From Brevundimonas sp. UBA4553 (GTDB lineage Bacteria; Pseudomonadota; Alphaproteobacteria; Caulobacterales; Caulobacteraceae), in the NCBI RefSeq assembly GCF_002387245.1, contig NZ_DGLD01000010.1, positions 124,001 through 188,000 on the forward strand: 64,000 nucleotides of DNA, written 5' to 3'. Numbering within the stretch: position 1 is the stretch's first letter; the number at the start of each line of letters is the position of its first letter. Both the position numbers and the translations under genes were made by a program. Positions 8,674-16,434 of the stretch are shown in pieces. The notes below the pieces were generated by a model, which ran no database searches, was not told the origin of the DNA, and saw nothing but the letters and a program-made list of their open reading frames with translations.

Positions 8674-8964
8674 ATGACCATCCGTCGCCTGATGATCGTC
8701 GCCGCGGGGCTCAGCGCCCTGTCGCTGGCCGCTTGCCAGCAACCTGCGACCCAAACTGAAGAAACCGCCGCTGTCGCCGCCGACGCCGCTGCCGATACGG
8801 CCGCTGTCGCCGCCGATCAGGCTGCTGACGCCGCCGCCTCCGCCGCCGGCGCCGCCACTGACGCCGCCGCCTCGGCTGGCGCTGCAACCGAAAAGGCCGC
8901 TGACGCCGCCGCCGCTACGGTCGCACCGCCCCCGCCGCCCGCCGCCGCGCCGGCCGCTCACTAA
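8674..8964 (+). CDS. Ala-rich small lipoprotein (paralogue 1)
   Basis: The 96-residue product has a lipoprotein signal (LSALSLAAC, Cys at about residue 22) and a mature part dominated by Ala with regularly spaced Asp, Thr and Glu, followed by a Pro-rich end that finishes in PAAH. The repetitive Ala/Asp pattern could form a long amphipathic helix, as in Lpp-like envelope lipoproteins, but no coiled-coil heptad is clear to me. The next gene (9151-9432) has the same plan and the same terminal AAH, so they are probably duplicates. A strong terminator follows. Confidence 0.75.
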   Translation: MTIRRLMIVAAGLSALSLAACQQPATQTEETAAVAADAAADTAAVAADQAADAAASAAGAATDAAASAGAATEKAADAAAATVAPPPPPAAAPAAH

Positions 8965-8991
8965 AACAATCCACACCGAAAAAAGCCGGCC

Positions 8992-9024
8992 AAGGGCCGC
9001 TCCGACTGGGTCGGGGCGGCCCTT
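8992..9024 (+). terminator. Intrinsic terminator after Ala-rich lipoprotein 1
   Basis: Arms 8992-9005 and 9011-9024 pair over 14 bases with one G-T wobble and a 5-base loop, followed by TTCG. It closes the transcription unit of the lipoprotein gene ending at 8964. Confidence 0.8.
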
Positions 9025-9069
9025 TTCGATGGCGGATAACGAGACTTCACGAACCTGTGAGAATTTCGC

Positions 9070-9098
9070 TTGCGGTTTCACTCACGATCCCGTTATCT
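9070..9098 (+). promoter_or_regulatory. Probable sigma-70-type promoter of Ala-rich lipoprotein 2
   Basis: TTGCGG at 9070-9075 and TTATCT at 9093-9098 are separated by 17 bases and lie about 50 bases upstream of the start at 9151. The placement after the preceding terminator supports an independent transcription unit. This is a motif match by eye only. Confidence 0.5.
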
Positions 9099-9150
9099 CC
9101 CCTCAGCGAGGATTCATGATCTCGCGTTTCCCTTCTGAAGGATAAAAACT

Positions 9151-9432
9151 ATGCGCATCACCGCTCTGATCGCCGCTTCGGCCGCCGCTCTGGCTCTGGC
9201 TGCTTGCCAACCCGCCGCCACCGACAAGGTTGAAGACGCCGCTGCCGACGCCACCGACGCCGCTGCAACCGCTACGGACGCTGCTGCGACCGCCGACGCC
9301 GCCGCCACCGACGCTGCCGCCGCCGCTGGTGAAGCCGCTGCCGCCGCTCCGGCCGCTGCTGCTGAAGCCGCTGCTGCCGCTCCGGCCGCTGACGCCGCTG
9401 CTGCTCCGGCCGCTCCGGCTGCCGCTCACTAA
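9151..9432 (+). CDS. Ala-rich small lipoprotein (paralogue 2)
   Basis: The 93-residue product has a lipoprotein signal with lipobox LALAAC (Cys near residue 19) and a mature region that is more than half alanine, with interspersed Asp, Thr and Glu and a terminal PAAAH. It shares signal, composition and ending with the gene at 8674-8964. The ribosome binding site GAAGGAT sits eight bases or so upstream of the ATG. The coding sequence contains a near-perfect internal duplication (9331-9358 and 9364-9391), which suggests growth by slippage. The function is unknown; an abundant structural lipoprotein is one guess. Confidence 0.75.
   Translation: MRITALIAASAAALALAACQPAATDKVEDAAADATDAAATATDAAATADAAATDAAAAAGEAAAAAPAAAAEAAAAAPAADAAAAPAAPAAAH
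9331..9391 (+). repeat. Internal 28-base direct repeat, period 33
   Basis: The segments 9331-9358 and 9364-9391 differ at one base and encode the same EAAAAAPAA-type peptide. The spacing is a multiple of three, so gain or loss of a unit would keep the frame. Confidence 0.8.
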
Positions 9433-9472
9433 GACTTACGTCTTGGATCGCGGCCCTCGGGTCGCGATGCGG

Positions 9473-9502
9473 AAAGGGGTCGTCTTCGGACGGCCCCTTT
9501 TT
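9473..9502 (+). terminator. Intrinsic terminator after Ala-rich lipoprotein 2
   Basis: Arms 9473-9484 and 9489-9500 form a 12-base stem with one wobble around a TTCG tetraloop, followed by a T run. It is a textbook rho-independent terminator. Confidence 0.88.
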
Positions 9503-9546
9503 CGTGCCCGCTATCCAGTGGGATTGCGGACGGATAAAGCCCTCTC

Positions 9547-11358
9547 ATGGTCGATGAACTGCCCGACGACGCCTCTCCGCAACTGTTCTGGGCCGATGAC
9601 GGCTCGCCGCGCTCGGGCCGGTTCGGCGACGTCTATTTCTCCCGGGACGACGGCCTGGCCGAGACCCGCGCGGTCTTCCTCGATGGCTGCGGCCTGCCCG
9701 AAACCTGGGCGGGTCGCGCCGACTTCACCGTCGCCGAACTGGGCTTCGGCACCGGGCTGAACATCGTCGCCCTGTTGGACCTGTGGCGCCGCACCCGACC
9801 CGCGAACGGTCGACTGCACGTCTTCTCGATCGAGGGCTTCCCCCTGACCCGCGATGAGGCCGCCCGCGCCCTCGCCGCCTGGCCCGAACTGGCCGAGACC
9901 GCCGCCGCCGTCCTGGCCGCCTGGCCGACCGGAACGCCGGGTTTCCATCGCCTCGATCTGCCGCAGTGGAACGCCAGCATCGACCTGGCCGTCGGCGACG
10001 CCCAATGGGCCTTGGAGCAATGGTCCGGCCCGGCGGACGCCTGGTTCCTCGATGGCTTCTCACCGGCCCTGAACCCGGGCATGTGGTCGCCGCAGATCAT
10101 GACCCTGATCGCCGCCCGCTCCGCCCCCGGGGCGCGTCTCGCCACCTTCACCGTCGCCGGGGCCGTCCGGCGCGGACTGGCCGAGCACGGCTTCCTTGTC
10201 GAGAAGAAGCCCGGTCACGGACGCAAGCGCGAACGGCTGGAAGCCCATCTGCCCGGCCCGCCGCCTGCCGCCCGCCCGCAGCGCCACGTCGCCGTCGTCG
10301 GCGCCGGCATCGCCGGCGCCTCCGTGACCCGCGCCCTGATCGCCGGCGGCGCCCGCGTCACGGTGATCGAGGCCGAGCACCCCGGCGCGGGCGGATCGGG
10401 CTTCCCCGCCGCCCTTGTCACGCCCCGCCTCGACGCGGGCGACGCCCTGATCGCCGGCTTCCACGCCCAGGCGCTGGAGCGGGCCCGCACGCTCTATGGC
10501 GCCGTCCCCGACGCCGTCATCGCCGAGGGCGTGTTGCAACTGGAACAGGCGCCGCGCGACGCGACCCGCTTCGACAAGGTCGCCGCCCAATCCCTGTGGC
10601 CCTCGGCCGCCATGACCCGTCTCGATCCCGATCGCGTCTCGAGCCATGTGGGCGAACCGGTCTCGAGCGGCGCCCTGCGCATGAGCGGGGCGCTGGCCCT
10701 ACGCCCCGCCGCCGTCTTGGAGACTTGGCTGACCGGGGCCAAACGCGTGGTCGGGCGCGTCGCCTCGGTTCAGCCCTGCGATGGAGGCTGGCGCCTGATG
10801 GAAGACGGCGGTGAAGTGGTGGCGAAGGCCGATTTTGTAGTCATCGCCGCCGGTTGGGGGACCGAGGCCCTGGCCCCAGACCTGCCGCTTGCCCCTATCG
10901 CCGGTCAGGCGGACTGGGTGGAGGGTCCGACAGCCCAGCCCGTAGCCTGGGGCGGATACGCCGTGCCGACGGGCGACGGCCTGTTGTTCGGCGCCACCCA
11001 CGATCGCGGCAAGACCGCCCTCGCCCCCGGCGACGAGGCGTCGGCCCGCAATCTGGCCACCCTTGCAGCCGTCCTGCCCGAGCTAGCCCAGCGAGTCGAG
11101 GCCGCCGGCCCGTCGCAACGCCGCACGGCGGTGCGCGCCACGACGCCTGACCGCCTGCCCATGGTCGGAGCATTGACCTCATCGGGTCTCTACACCCTGA
11201 CCGGTCTGGGATCGCGCGGCTTCTGCGTCGCCCCCCTTCTGGCCGAGCATCTGGCGGCTATCATCCTCGATCAGCCGTCTCCGTTGCCGTTGGCCTATGC
11301 GGAAAGGCTGCAGCCGTTACGTTTGGCGCCGCAACCAAAGCCGGGGTCCGCCGCTTAG
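9547..11358 (+). CDS. mnmC: Bifunctional tRNA wobble-uridine modification enzyme MnmC
   Basis: The 603-residue protein is a fusion of two activities that complete 5-methylaminomethyl-uridine at tRNA position 34. The N-terminal MnmD methyltransferase half (about residues 1-240) carries VAELGFGTGLNI for SAM binding and DGFSPALNPGMW. The C-terminal FAD-dependent oxidoreductase half (about 255-600) begins with the dinucleotide motif VAVVGAGIAGASV and ends with TGLGSRGF. The length and domain order agree with the family in Alphaproteobacteria. The next gene begins only 61 bases downstream, and the frame is read from an ATG at 9547 with no upstream alternative of merit. Confidence 0.95.
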   Translation: MVDELPDDASPQLFWADDGSPRSGRFGDVYFSRDDGLAETRAVFLDGCGLPETWAGRADFTVAELGFGTGLNIVALLDLWRRTRPANGRLHVFSIEGFPLTRDEAARALAAWPELAETAAAVLAAWPTGTPGFHRLDLPQWNASIDLAVGDAQWALEQWSGPADAWFLDGFSPALNPGMWSPQIMTLIAARSAPGARLATFTVAGAVRRGLAEHGFLVEKKPGHGRKRERLEAHLPGPPPAARPQRHVAVVGAGIAGASVTRALIAGGARVTVIEAEHPGAGGSGFPAALVTPRLDAGDALIAGFHAQALERARTLYGAVPDAVIAEGVLQLEQAPRDATRFDKVAAQSLWPSAAMTRLDPDRVSSHVGEPVSSGALRMSGALALRPAAVLETWLTGAKRVVGRVASVQPCDGGWRLMEDGGEVVAKADFVVIAAGWGTEALAPDLPLAPIAGQADWVEGPTAQPVAWGGYAVPTGDGLLFGATHDRGKTALAPGDEASARNLATLAAVLPELAQRVEAAGPSQRRTAVRATTPDRLPMVGALTSSGLYTLTGLGSRGFCVAPLLAEHLAAIILDQPSPLPLAYAERLQPLRLAPQPKPGSAA

Positions 11359-11419
11359 ACAGGCGCGGTTCATCCGGCCGGTGATAAGCTGGGCCGCAGA
11401 GCTTGCACGGAGCCCCTCA

Positions 11420-11833
11420 ATGCTGCGCCTGACACCATCCCTCGCCCTCATCGCCACCGGCGCCGTCGCCCTGACGGGGTGCGCGCCCACCGCATCGACC
11501 GAGCAGGCGGCCAGCACCAGCGACAGCGCGGCGCGGCAGTGCCTGTTCCAGGACCAGATTTCGAGCTTCCGGGTCCGCAACAACACCATCTACCTAAGAG
11601 GCTCGGGCAAGGACGTGTTCCAGTTGGAAACCGCCGGCTATTGCCGCGATCTGGAGAACGCCATGGGCCTCGCCTTCCTGCCCCAGGGCGGCCTGACCCG
11701 CCTGTGCACCGGCGACTGGACCATGATCGTGCCCTCGGGCGGGACGCCGCCGGTCACGCCCTGCCGTGTACGCATCGTCAAGCGCCTGACAGACGCGGAA
11801 GTCGCCGCCCTGCCGGACCGCGATCGCCCCTGA
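11420..11833 (+). CDS. DUF6491-like lipoprotein
   Basis: The 137-residue product begins with a lipoprotein signal (lipobox ALTGC, Cys about residue 19). The mature part has CLFQDQISSFRVRNNTIYLR, a second cysteine (AGYCRDL), LCTGDW and a C-terminal PCRVRIVKRLT segment. This arrangement of conserved Cys residues resembles the DUF6491 family of small exported proteins common in Caulobacterales and Sphingomonadales, whose role is unknown. The ATG at 11420 gives the signal peptide; the frame open upstream is a shadow of mnmC. Its three or four cysteines may form disulfides in the periplasm. Confidence 0.75.
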   Translation: MLRLTPSLALIATGAVALTGCAPTASTEQAASTSDSAARQCLFQDQISSFRVRNNTIYLRGSGKDVFQLETAGYCRDLENAMGLAFLPQGGLTRLCTGDWTMIVPSGGTPPVTPCRVRIVKRLTDAEVAALPDRDRP

Positions 11834-11843
11834 TCATAAATTT

Positions 11844-11873
11844 CCGCGAAGATCGAACCGTATTACTTCGCGG
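11844..11873. other. Inverted repeat downstream of the DUF6491-like gene
   Basis: CCGCGAAG at 11844-11851 and CTTCGCGG at 11866-11873 pair perfectly around a 14-base loop. The hairpin sits 11 bases after the stop of the lipoprotein gene and just before the promoter of the efflux genes. It lacks a T run, so it may be a weak terminator or an operator. Confidence 0.45.
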
Positions 11874-11892
11874 TAATGCAGGCAGGCTAGGT

Positions 11893-11954
11893 TTGAGAAC
11901 GCTTCGCTGAAACGATAAGAAGCCTGGCTATCAAACTCGTGTCCGGCGCCGGAC
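11893..11954 (+). promoter_or_regulatory. Probable promoter and palindromic leader site of the RND efflux operon
   Basis: TTGAGA (11893-11898) and TAAGAA (11916-11921) are spaced by 17 bases, a good sigma-70-type arrangement. Some 20 bases further down lies the perfect 14-base palindrome GTCCGGCGCCGGAC (11941-11954), which would fall in the untranslated leader and could be an operator or a short hairpin. The start codon of the adaptor gene follows at 12003. No regulator gene is adjacent. Confidence 0.5.
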
Positions 11955-12002
11955 AGAAGGTTCGCGCCCTCCCTGCACCGACCCTTTCAAGGATCCCCGC
12001 AC

Positions 12003-13148
12003 GTGGCGAAATCCCTTCCCTTCCCGGGCGCCGTTCCCGCCCTGATTCTGGCTGCAGCCGCGGCCCTGACGCTTTCGGCCTGCGGCGGCCATGGGGAGGA
12101 CAAGTCCAAGACGGGCGACAAGCCGGCCGGCGCGTCGCGCCAGACGGTCAGCGCCGCGACTGCGATCGAGCAGGCCCTGCCCCGCGTCATCGTCGCGTCG
12201 GGCAGCGTCTCGGCCTGGGAGGAAGTCCCCGTCGGGGCCGAGACCGGCGGCCTCACCGCCGTCGGCGTCTATGTCGATGAAGGCTCCTATGTTCGCCAGG
12301 GCCAGGTTCTGGTGAAACTGAACGACGCCCTGCTTCAGGCCCAACTGCGTCAGCAGCAGGCGGCTGTGGAGACGGCCGAGGCCAACGCCGCGCGCGACGA
12401 CGCCGCCCTGGGTCGCGCCCAGGAGCTGAAGCAGCGCGGCTTTCTCAGCCAGGCCTCGCTGGATACGGCGCTGGCCAATCAGCGCGCCTCCCAGGCCAAT
12501 CTGGCCTCGGCCCGCGCCGCTCTGTCGGAAACCCGCACGCGCCTGTCCCAGAGCGAAATCAAGGCTCCGGTGTCGGGGCTGATCATCAGCCGCAACGTCA
12601 CGCGCGGCCAGATCGTGGAGGCCGGGACGCAGCTCTTCCGCATGGTCCGCGACGGCCGCCTGGAGCTGGACGCCCAGGTGCCCGAGACCGACCTGCCCGC
12701 TCTGCGCGCCGGCCAGACCGCCACCATCACCTCGAACGAAGGCGTCGCCACCAGCGGCACAATCCGCATCGTCACGCCTGAAGTGGACCCCGAAACGCGT
12801 CTGGGCCTGGCCCGCATCAGCCTGTCGCCGGGCAGCGGTCTGAAGCCCGGCATGTTCGCCCGCGCCTCCATCACCGCCGGGGCCCAGCCGACAACGGTCG
12901 TGCCGACCGGGGCGGTCCTCTATCGCAACAACCGCTCGGGCGTCTTCGTGCTGGACGCCCAGTCGGCCGCCCATTTCCGTCCAGTGACCGTTCTGTCGCG
13001 TCGGGACGATCAAACCGCGGTCAGCGGGATCGAACCCGGTGTCCGCGTCGTGGTTCAGGGCGCCGGCTTCCTGAACGAGGGCGACAGGGTCACGGTCGCC
13101 GCTGCCCCCGCCGCCGCGTCTGCGGCTGCGGCGCCGGCCGCGAAGTAA
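12003..13148 (+). CDS. RND efflux periplasmic adaptor lipoprotein
   Basis: The 381-residue protein is a membrane fusion protein of an RND pump. It has a lipoprotein signal (LTLSACGG, Cys about residue 28), a lipoyl-like half (ETGGLTAVGVYVDEGSYVRQGQVLVKL), an alpha-hairpin region at about residues 105-175, the second lipoyl half (IKAPVSGLIISRNVTRGQIVEAG), and the beta-barrel and membrane-proximal domains. It starts with GTG, with AAGGAT about ten bases upstream. It would bridge the inner-membrane pump encoded next to an outer-membrane channel. It ends in an Ala-rich tail. No TolC-like gene is present nearby. Confidence 0.93.
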   Translation: MAKSLPFPGAVPALILAAAAALTLSACGGHGEDKSKTGDKPAGASRQTVSAATAIEQALPRVIVASGSVSAWEEVPVGAETGGLTAVGVYVDEGSYVRQGQVLVKLNDALLQAQLRQQQAAVETAEANAARDDAALGRAQELKQRGFLSQASLDTALANQRASQANLASARAALSETRTRLSQSEIKAPVSGLIISRNVTRGQIVEAGTQLFRMVRDGRLELDAQVPETDLPALRAGQTATITSNEGVATSGTIRIVTPEVDPETRLGLARISLSPGSGLKPGMFARASITAGAQPTTVVPTGAVLYRNNRSGVFVLDAQSAAHFRPVTVLSRRDDQTAVSGIEPGVRVVVQGAGFLNEGDRVTVAAAPAAASAAAAPAAK

Positions 13149-13157
13149 GGCCCGGCC

Positions 13158-16100
13158 ATGAACAACATCTCGTCCTGGGCGATCAAGAACCCCATTCCGA
13201 TCATCCTGCTGTTCGTGCTGCTCACCCTGGGCGGCATCACCGGCTTCATGGGGATGCGGATCAACAACAACCCCGACATCGACTTCCCCATCGTCGCTGT
13301 CAGCGCCGCCCGTCCGGGCGCAGCCCCGGCCGAGATGGAGGTCCAGGTCACGCGGGTGATCGAGGATTCGATCGCGGGCCTGTCGGGCGTTCGCCACATC
13401 TATTCCAACGTCACCGACGGCGTGTCCTCGACCACCATTGAGTTCGAGCTGGGCACGGACACGGAGCGCGCCACCAACGACGTCCGCAACGCCATGAGCG
13501 GCGTGCGCGGCTCCCTGCCCCAGGACATGCAGGAACCGACGGTCCAGCGCATCGACATCACCGGCGACGCCCTGATCACCTATGTGGTCCGCTCGCCGAC
13601 GATGACGCCGGAACAGATCAGCTGGTTCATCGACAACGAGATGAGCCGCGCCCTGCTGGCGCTCGGCGGCGTCGGCGAGGTCAATCGTTCGGGCGGCGTC
13701 GACCGTGAAATTCGCGTCGAGTTGGACCCACAACGGCTGTCGGCCTACGGCGTCACCGCCGCCGAGGTCAGCCAGGCCCTGAACAACGTCAACAACAACC
13801 TGCCCGGCGGTCGCGTCACCGTGGCCGGATCGGAACGGGCCGTGCGCACCCTGGGCGCCGCCGGCTCGGTCGAGCAGTTGCGCGCCACCCTGATCCCGCT
13901 GGGCAACGGCAAGAGCGTACGGCTGGGCGACCTGGGCGCCGTCGTCGACAAGTGGGGCGAACCGCGCCGTCTGGCTCGCTACAACGGCCAAGAGGCCGTC
14001 ACCTTCAACTTCCTGCGCTCGCGCGAGGCCAGCGAGGTCAAGGTGGCGGAAAAGGTGCGCGAGGAAGTCGCCCGGATCGACGAGGCCCACCCGGAGCTGA
14101 CCATCGAACAGGTCACCTCCAGCGTGAAATATATCGAGGAGAGCTATCTCGCCTCGCTGGAAGCCCTGCTGCTGGGGGCCGTCCTGGCGGTCATCGTCGT
14201 CTTCATCTTCCTGCGTGACTGGCGCGCGACACTGATCGCGGCCACCGCCATGCCGATGTCGCTGATCCCCACCTTCGCCCTGCTCGGGCCGATGGATCAG
14301 TCGCTGAACGTCGTGACCCTGCTGGCTCTGTCCCTGACCATCGGCATCCTTGTCGACGACGCCATCGTGGAGATCGAGAACATCGTCCGCCACATGCGCG
14401 ACGGCAAGCCGCCCTACGACGCCGCCTTCGAGGCCGCCGACGAGATCGGTCTCGCGGTCGTGGCCACCACCGGCACTATCATCGCCGTCTTCGCCCCCGT
14501 CGGCTTCATGCCGGGCATCATCGGCCAGTTCTTCAAGGCCTTCGCCCTGGCGGCCTGCATCAGCGTCTTCTTCTCGCTGGTCGTGGCCCGGACGCTGACG
14601 CCGCTGATGGCGGCCTATCTGCTGAAGCACACCAAACATGAGGACAAGGATCCCTTCTGGATGAAGGGCTACCTGCGCGCCCTGCACTGGTGCCTCGGCA
14701 ACCGCTGGAAGGTGTTCGTCATGGGCGCCCTGTTCCTGGTCGGCTCTGTCGGTCTTTCGATCGTCGCCAAGATGTCGTTCGAGTTCATGTCGCCCGGCGA
14801 CGAGGGTCGCGCGGCCTTCCAGGTCGAGCTGCCGCCCGGCTCGACCCTGCGCCAGACCGACGCCGTGGTGCAGCAGGTCACCCAGAAGCTCAACGCCCGG
14901 CCGGAGGTCACCTCCGTCTATGCCGCCATCGGCGGCCAGGATGTCGGCCAGGCCAACGTCTACGCGGACCTGACGCCCAAGGGCGAGCGCGCGCTCAGCC
15001 AGCAGGCCTTCCAGCGCGTTCTTGTCGACGAGTTGAAGCAGATTCCCGGCGCCCGCATCCGGGCCGGCATCGCCCAGCAGGGCGGCGGGCCCGGCGACGG
15101 CACCAGCTACACCTTCTCCATCCTGGGCGACGATCCCGTGACCCTGGAAGCCGCGGCCCGCAAGGTGGAGGAAGAGATGCGCGGCGTGCCGGGCCTGGCC
15201 AACGTGGTCAACACGGCCGCCATCGCCCGCCCGGAAATCCTGGTCACGCCGCGCCCCGATGAAGCCGCCCTGCTGGGCGTCTCGGCCGGGTCGATTTCTC
15301 AGGCTGTGCGCGTCGCCACCATCGGCGACATCGAGCAGAACCTGCCCAAGTATAACCTGGGCGACCGCCAGATTCCGATCCGGCTGCAACTGACCGAAGC
15401 CGCCCGTGAAGACCTGAACGTGCTGGAGAACCTGCGCGTGCCGACCGCCTCCGGCGCCTCGGTGCCGCTCAGCGCCGTGGCCGACATCGAGTTCGGCGCC
15501 GGTCCGGCCACGGTCAGCCGTCAGGACCGTTCGCGGATCGCCTCGATCACGGCCGAGCTGGACGGCATCACCACCGGCGCCGCCGGTCAGGCGGTCAACC
15601 GCCTGCCTTCGGTAGGGAACCTGCCCGAGGGCGTCCGTCAGGTCCCCGCCGGCGACGCCGAGTTCATCCAGGAAATGCTGGTCGGCTTCGGCATCGCCTT
15701 CATCTCCGGCATCCTGCTGATGTACGCGGTCCTGACCCTGCTGTTCAAAAGCTTCGCCTACCCGGTCACCATCATGGCCGCCCTGCCCCTGGCCATCGGC
15801 GGCGCCTTCATCGGCCTGGTGATCGGCGGCAAGAGCTTCTCGATGTCGGCGCTGATCGGGGTGCTGATGCTGATGGGGATCGCGGCCAAGAACTCCATCC
15901 TGCTGGTCGACTACATCATCATCGCCGAGAAGGAGGGCGGGCTCAGCCGTCGCGAGGCCATCATGGACGCCGCCCACAAGCGGGCGCGCCCCATCCTGAT
16001 GACCACCTTCGCCATGGGGGCCGGCATGGTGCCGATCGCCATGGGCATCGGCGCCGATGTCGAGTTCCGCTCGCCCATGGCCATCGCCGTGCTGGGCGGT

Positions 16101-16274
16101 CTGATCTCCTCGACCTTCCTGTCGCTGCTCTACATCCCGGCCATCTTCACAATCGTCGACGACATCGCCGGCTTTGGACGTCGGGTGCTGGGCCGGATGT
16201 TCGCCGGACAGCGCAAGCTGGCCGACGGCAGCCGCCCCGGCACAGCCGCCGTCCCTTACGAACCTTACGAATAG
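13158..16274 (+). CDS. RND family efflux transporter permease (HAE1/AcrB-like)
   Basis: The 1038-residue protein has the usual size and layout of an AcrB-type pump: an N-terminal helix, a large periplasmic loop, six helices including GILVDDAIVEIENIVRHM in helix 4 (with the proton-relay Asp pair), a second large loop, and the C-terminal half with MGIAAKNSILLVDYI. It exports drugs or other amphiphiles using the proton gradient together with the adaptor encoded nine bases upstream. Substrate cannot be inferred. A strong terminator follows the stop, so the operon is two genes long and must borrow its outer-membrane channel from elsewhere. Confidence 0.95.
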   Translation: MNNISSWAIKNPIPIILLFVLLTLGGITGFMGMRINNNPDIDFPIVAVSAARPGAAPAEMEVQVTRVIEDSIAGLSGVRHIYSNVTDGVSSTTIEFELGTDTERATNDVRNAMSGVRGSLPQDMQEPTVQRIDITGDALITYVVRSPTMTPEQISWFIDNEMSRALLALGGVGEVNRSGGVDREIRVELDPQRLSAYGVTAAEVSQALNNVNNNLPGGRVTVAGSERAVRTLGAAGSVEQLRATLIPLGNGKSVRLGDLGAVVDKWGEPRRLARYNGQEAVTFNFLRSREASEVKVAEKVREEVARIDEAHPELTIEQVTSSVKYIEESYLASLEALLLGAVLAVIVVFIFLRDWRATLIAATAMPMSLIPTFALLGPMDQSLNVVTLLALSLTIGILVDDAIVEIENIVRHMRDGKPPYDAAFEAADEIGLAVVATTGTIIAVFAPVGFMPGIIGQFFKAFALAACISVFFSLVVARTLTPLMAAYLLKHTKHEDKDPFWMKGYLRALHWCLGNRWKVFVMGALFLVGSVGLSIVAKMSFEFMSPGDEGRAAFQVELPPGSTLRQTDAVVQQVTQKLNARPEVTSVYAAIGGQDVGQANVYADLTPKGERALSQQAFQRVLVDELKQIPGARIRAGIAQQGGGPGDGTSYTFSILGDDPVTLEAAARKVEEEMRGVPGLANVVNTAAIARPEILVTPRPDEAALLGVSAGSISQAVRVATIGDIEQNLPKYNLGDRQIPIRLQLTEAAREDLNVLENLRVPTASGASVPLSAVADIEFGAGPATVSRQDRSRIASITAELDGITTGAAGQAVNRLPSVGNLPEGVRQVPAGDAEFIQEMLVGFGIAFISGILLMYAVLTLLFKSFAYPVTIMAALPLAIGGAFIGLVIGGKSFSMSALIGVLMLMGIAAKNSILLVDYIIIAEKEGGLSRREAIMDAAHKRARPILMTTFAMGAGMVPIAMGIGADVEFRSPMAIAVLGGLISSTFLSLLYIPAIFTIVDDIAGFGRRVLGRMFAGQRKLADGSRPGTAAVPYEPYE

Positions 16275-16295
16275 ACGGGCTCAGCCCCGCCTCAG

Positions 16296-16326
16296 GCCCC
16301 CGGAGAGCGATCTCCGGGGGCTTTTT
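16296..16326 (+). terminator. Intrinsic terminator of the RND operon
   Basis: A perfect 11-base stem (16296-16306 and 16311-16321) with a GCGA loop is followed by TTTTT at 16322-16326. Confidence 0.93.
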
Positions 16327-16375
16327 CGTGGCCGCACGCGCGACTGCCTCGAAGCTCGTACAGAGGCCAAAGAAA

Positions 16376-16405
16376 AAGGCGGCCCGGATTGCTCCGGGCC
16401 GCCTT
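16376..16405 (-). terminator. Intrinsic terminator of the TonB-dependent receptor gene
   Basis: A perfect 13-base stem (16376-16388 and 16393-16405) lies just beyond the receptor stop codon. Read on the minus strand it is followed by TTTTTCTTT, as expected for termination in that direction. Confidence 0.93.
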
Positions 16406-16434
16406 CTCACTTCGCCCCAGAGGGCGAAGGTCGA

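Noticed and set aside
9331..9391. Short regular repeats that could be mistaken for a CRISPR array
   Set aside because: They lie in frame inside an Ala-rich lipoprotein gene and have no spacers; no cas genes are present.
11931..15977. A 1348-codon open frame on the minus strand opposite the RND genes
   Set aside because: It is a high-GC shadow of the two efflux genes, rich in His, Asp, Gln and Gly, with no domain; the plus strand encodes full-length known proteins.
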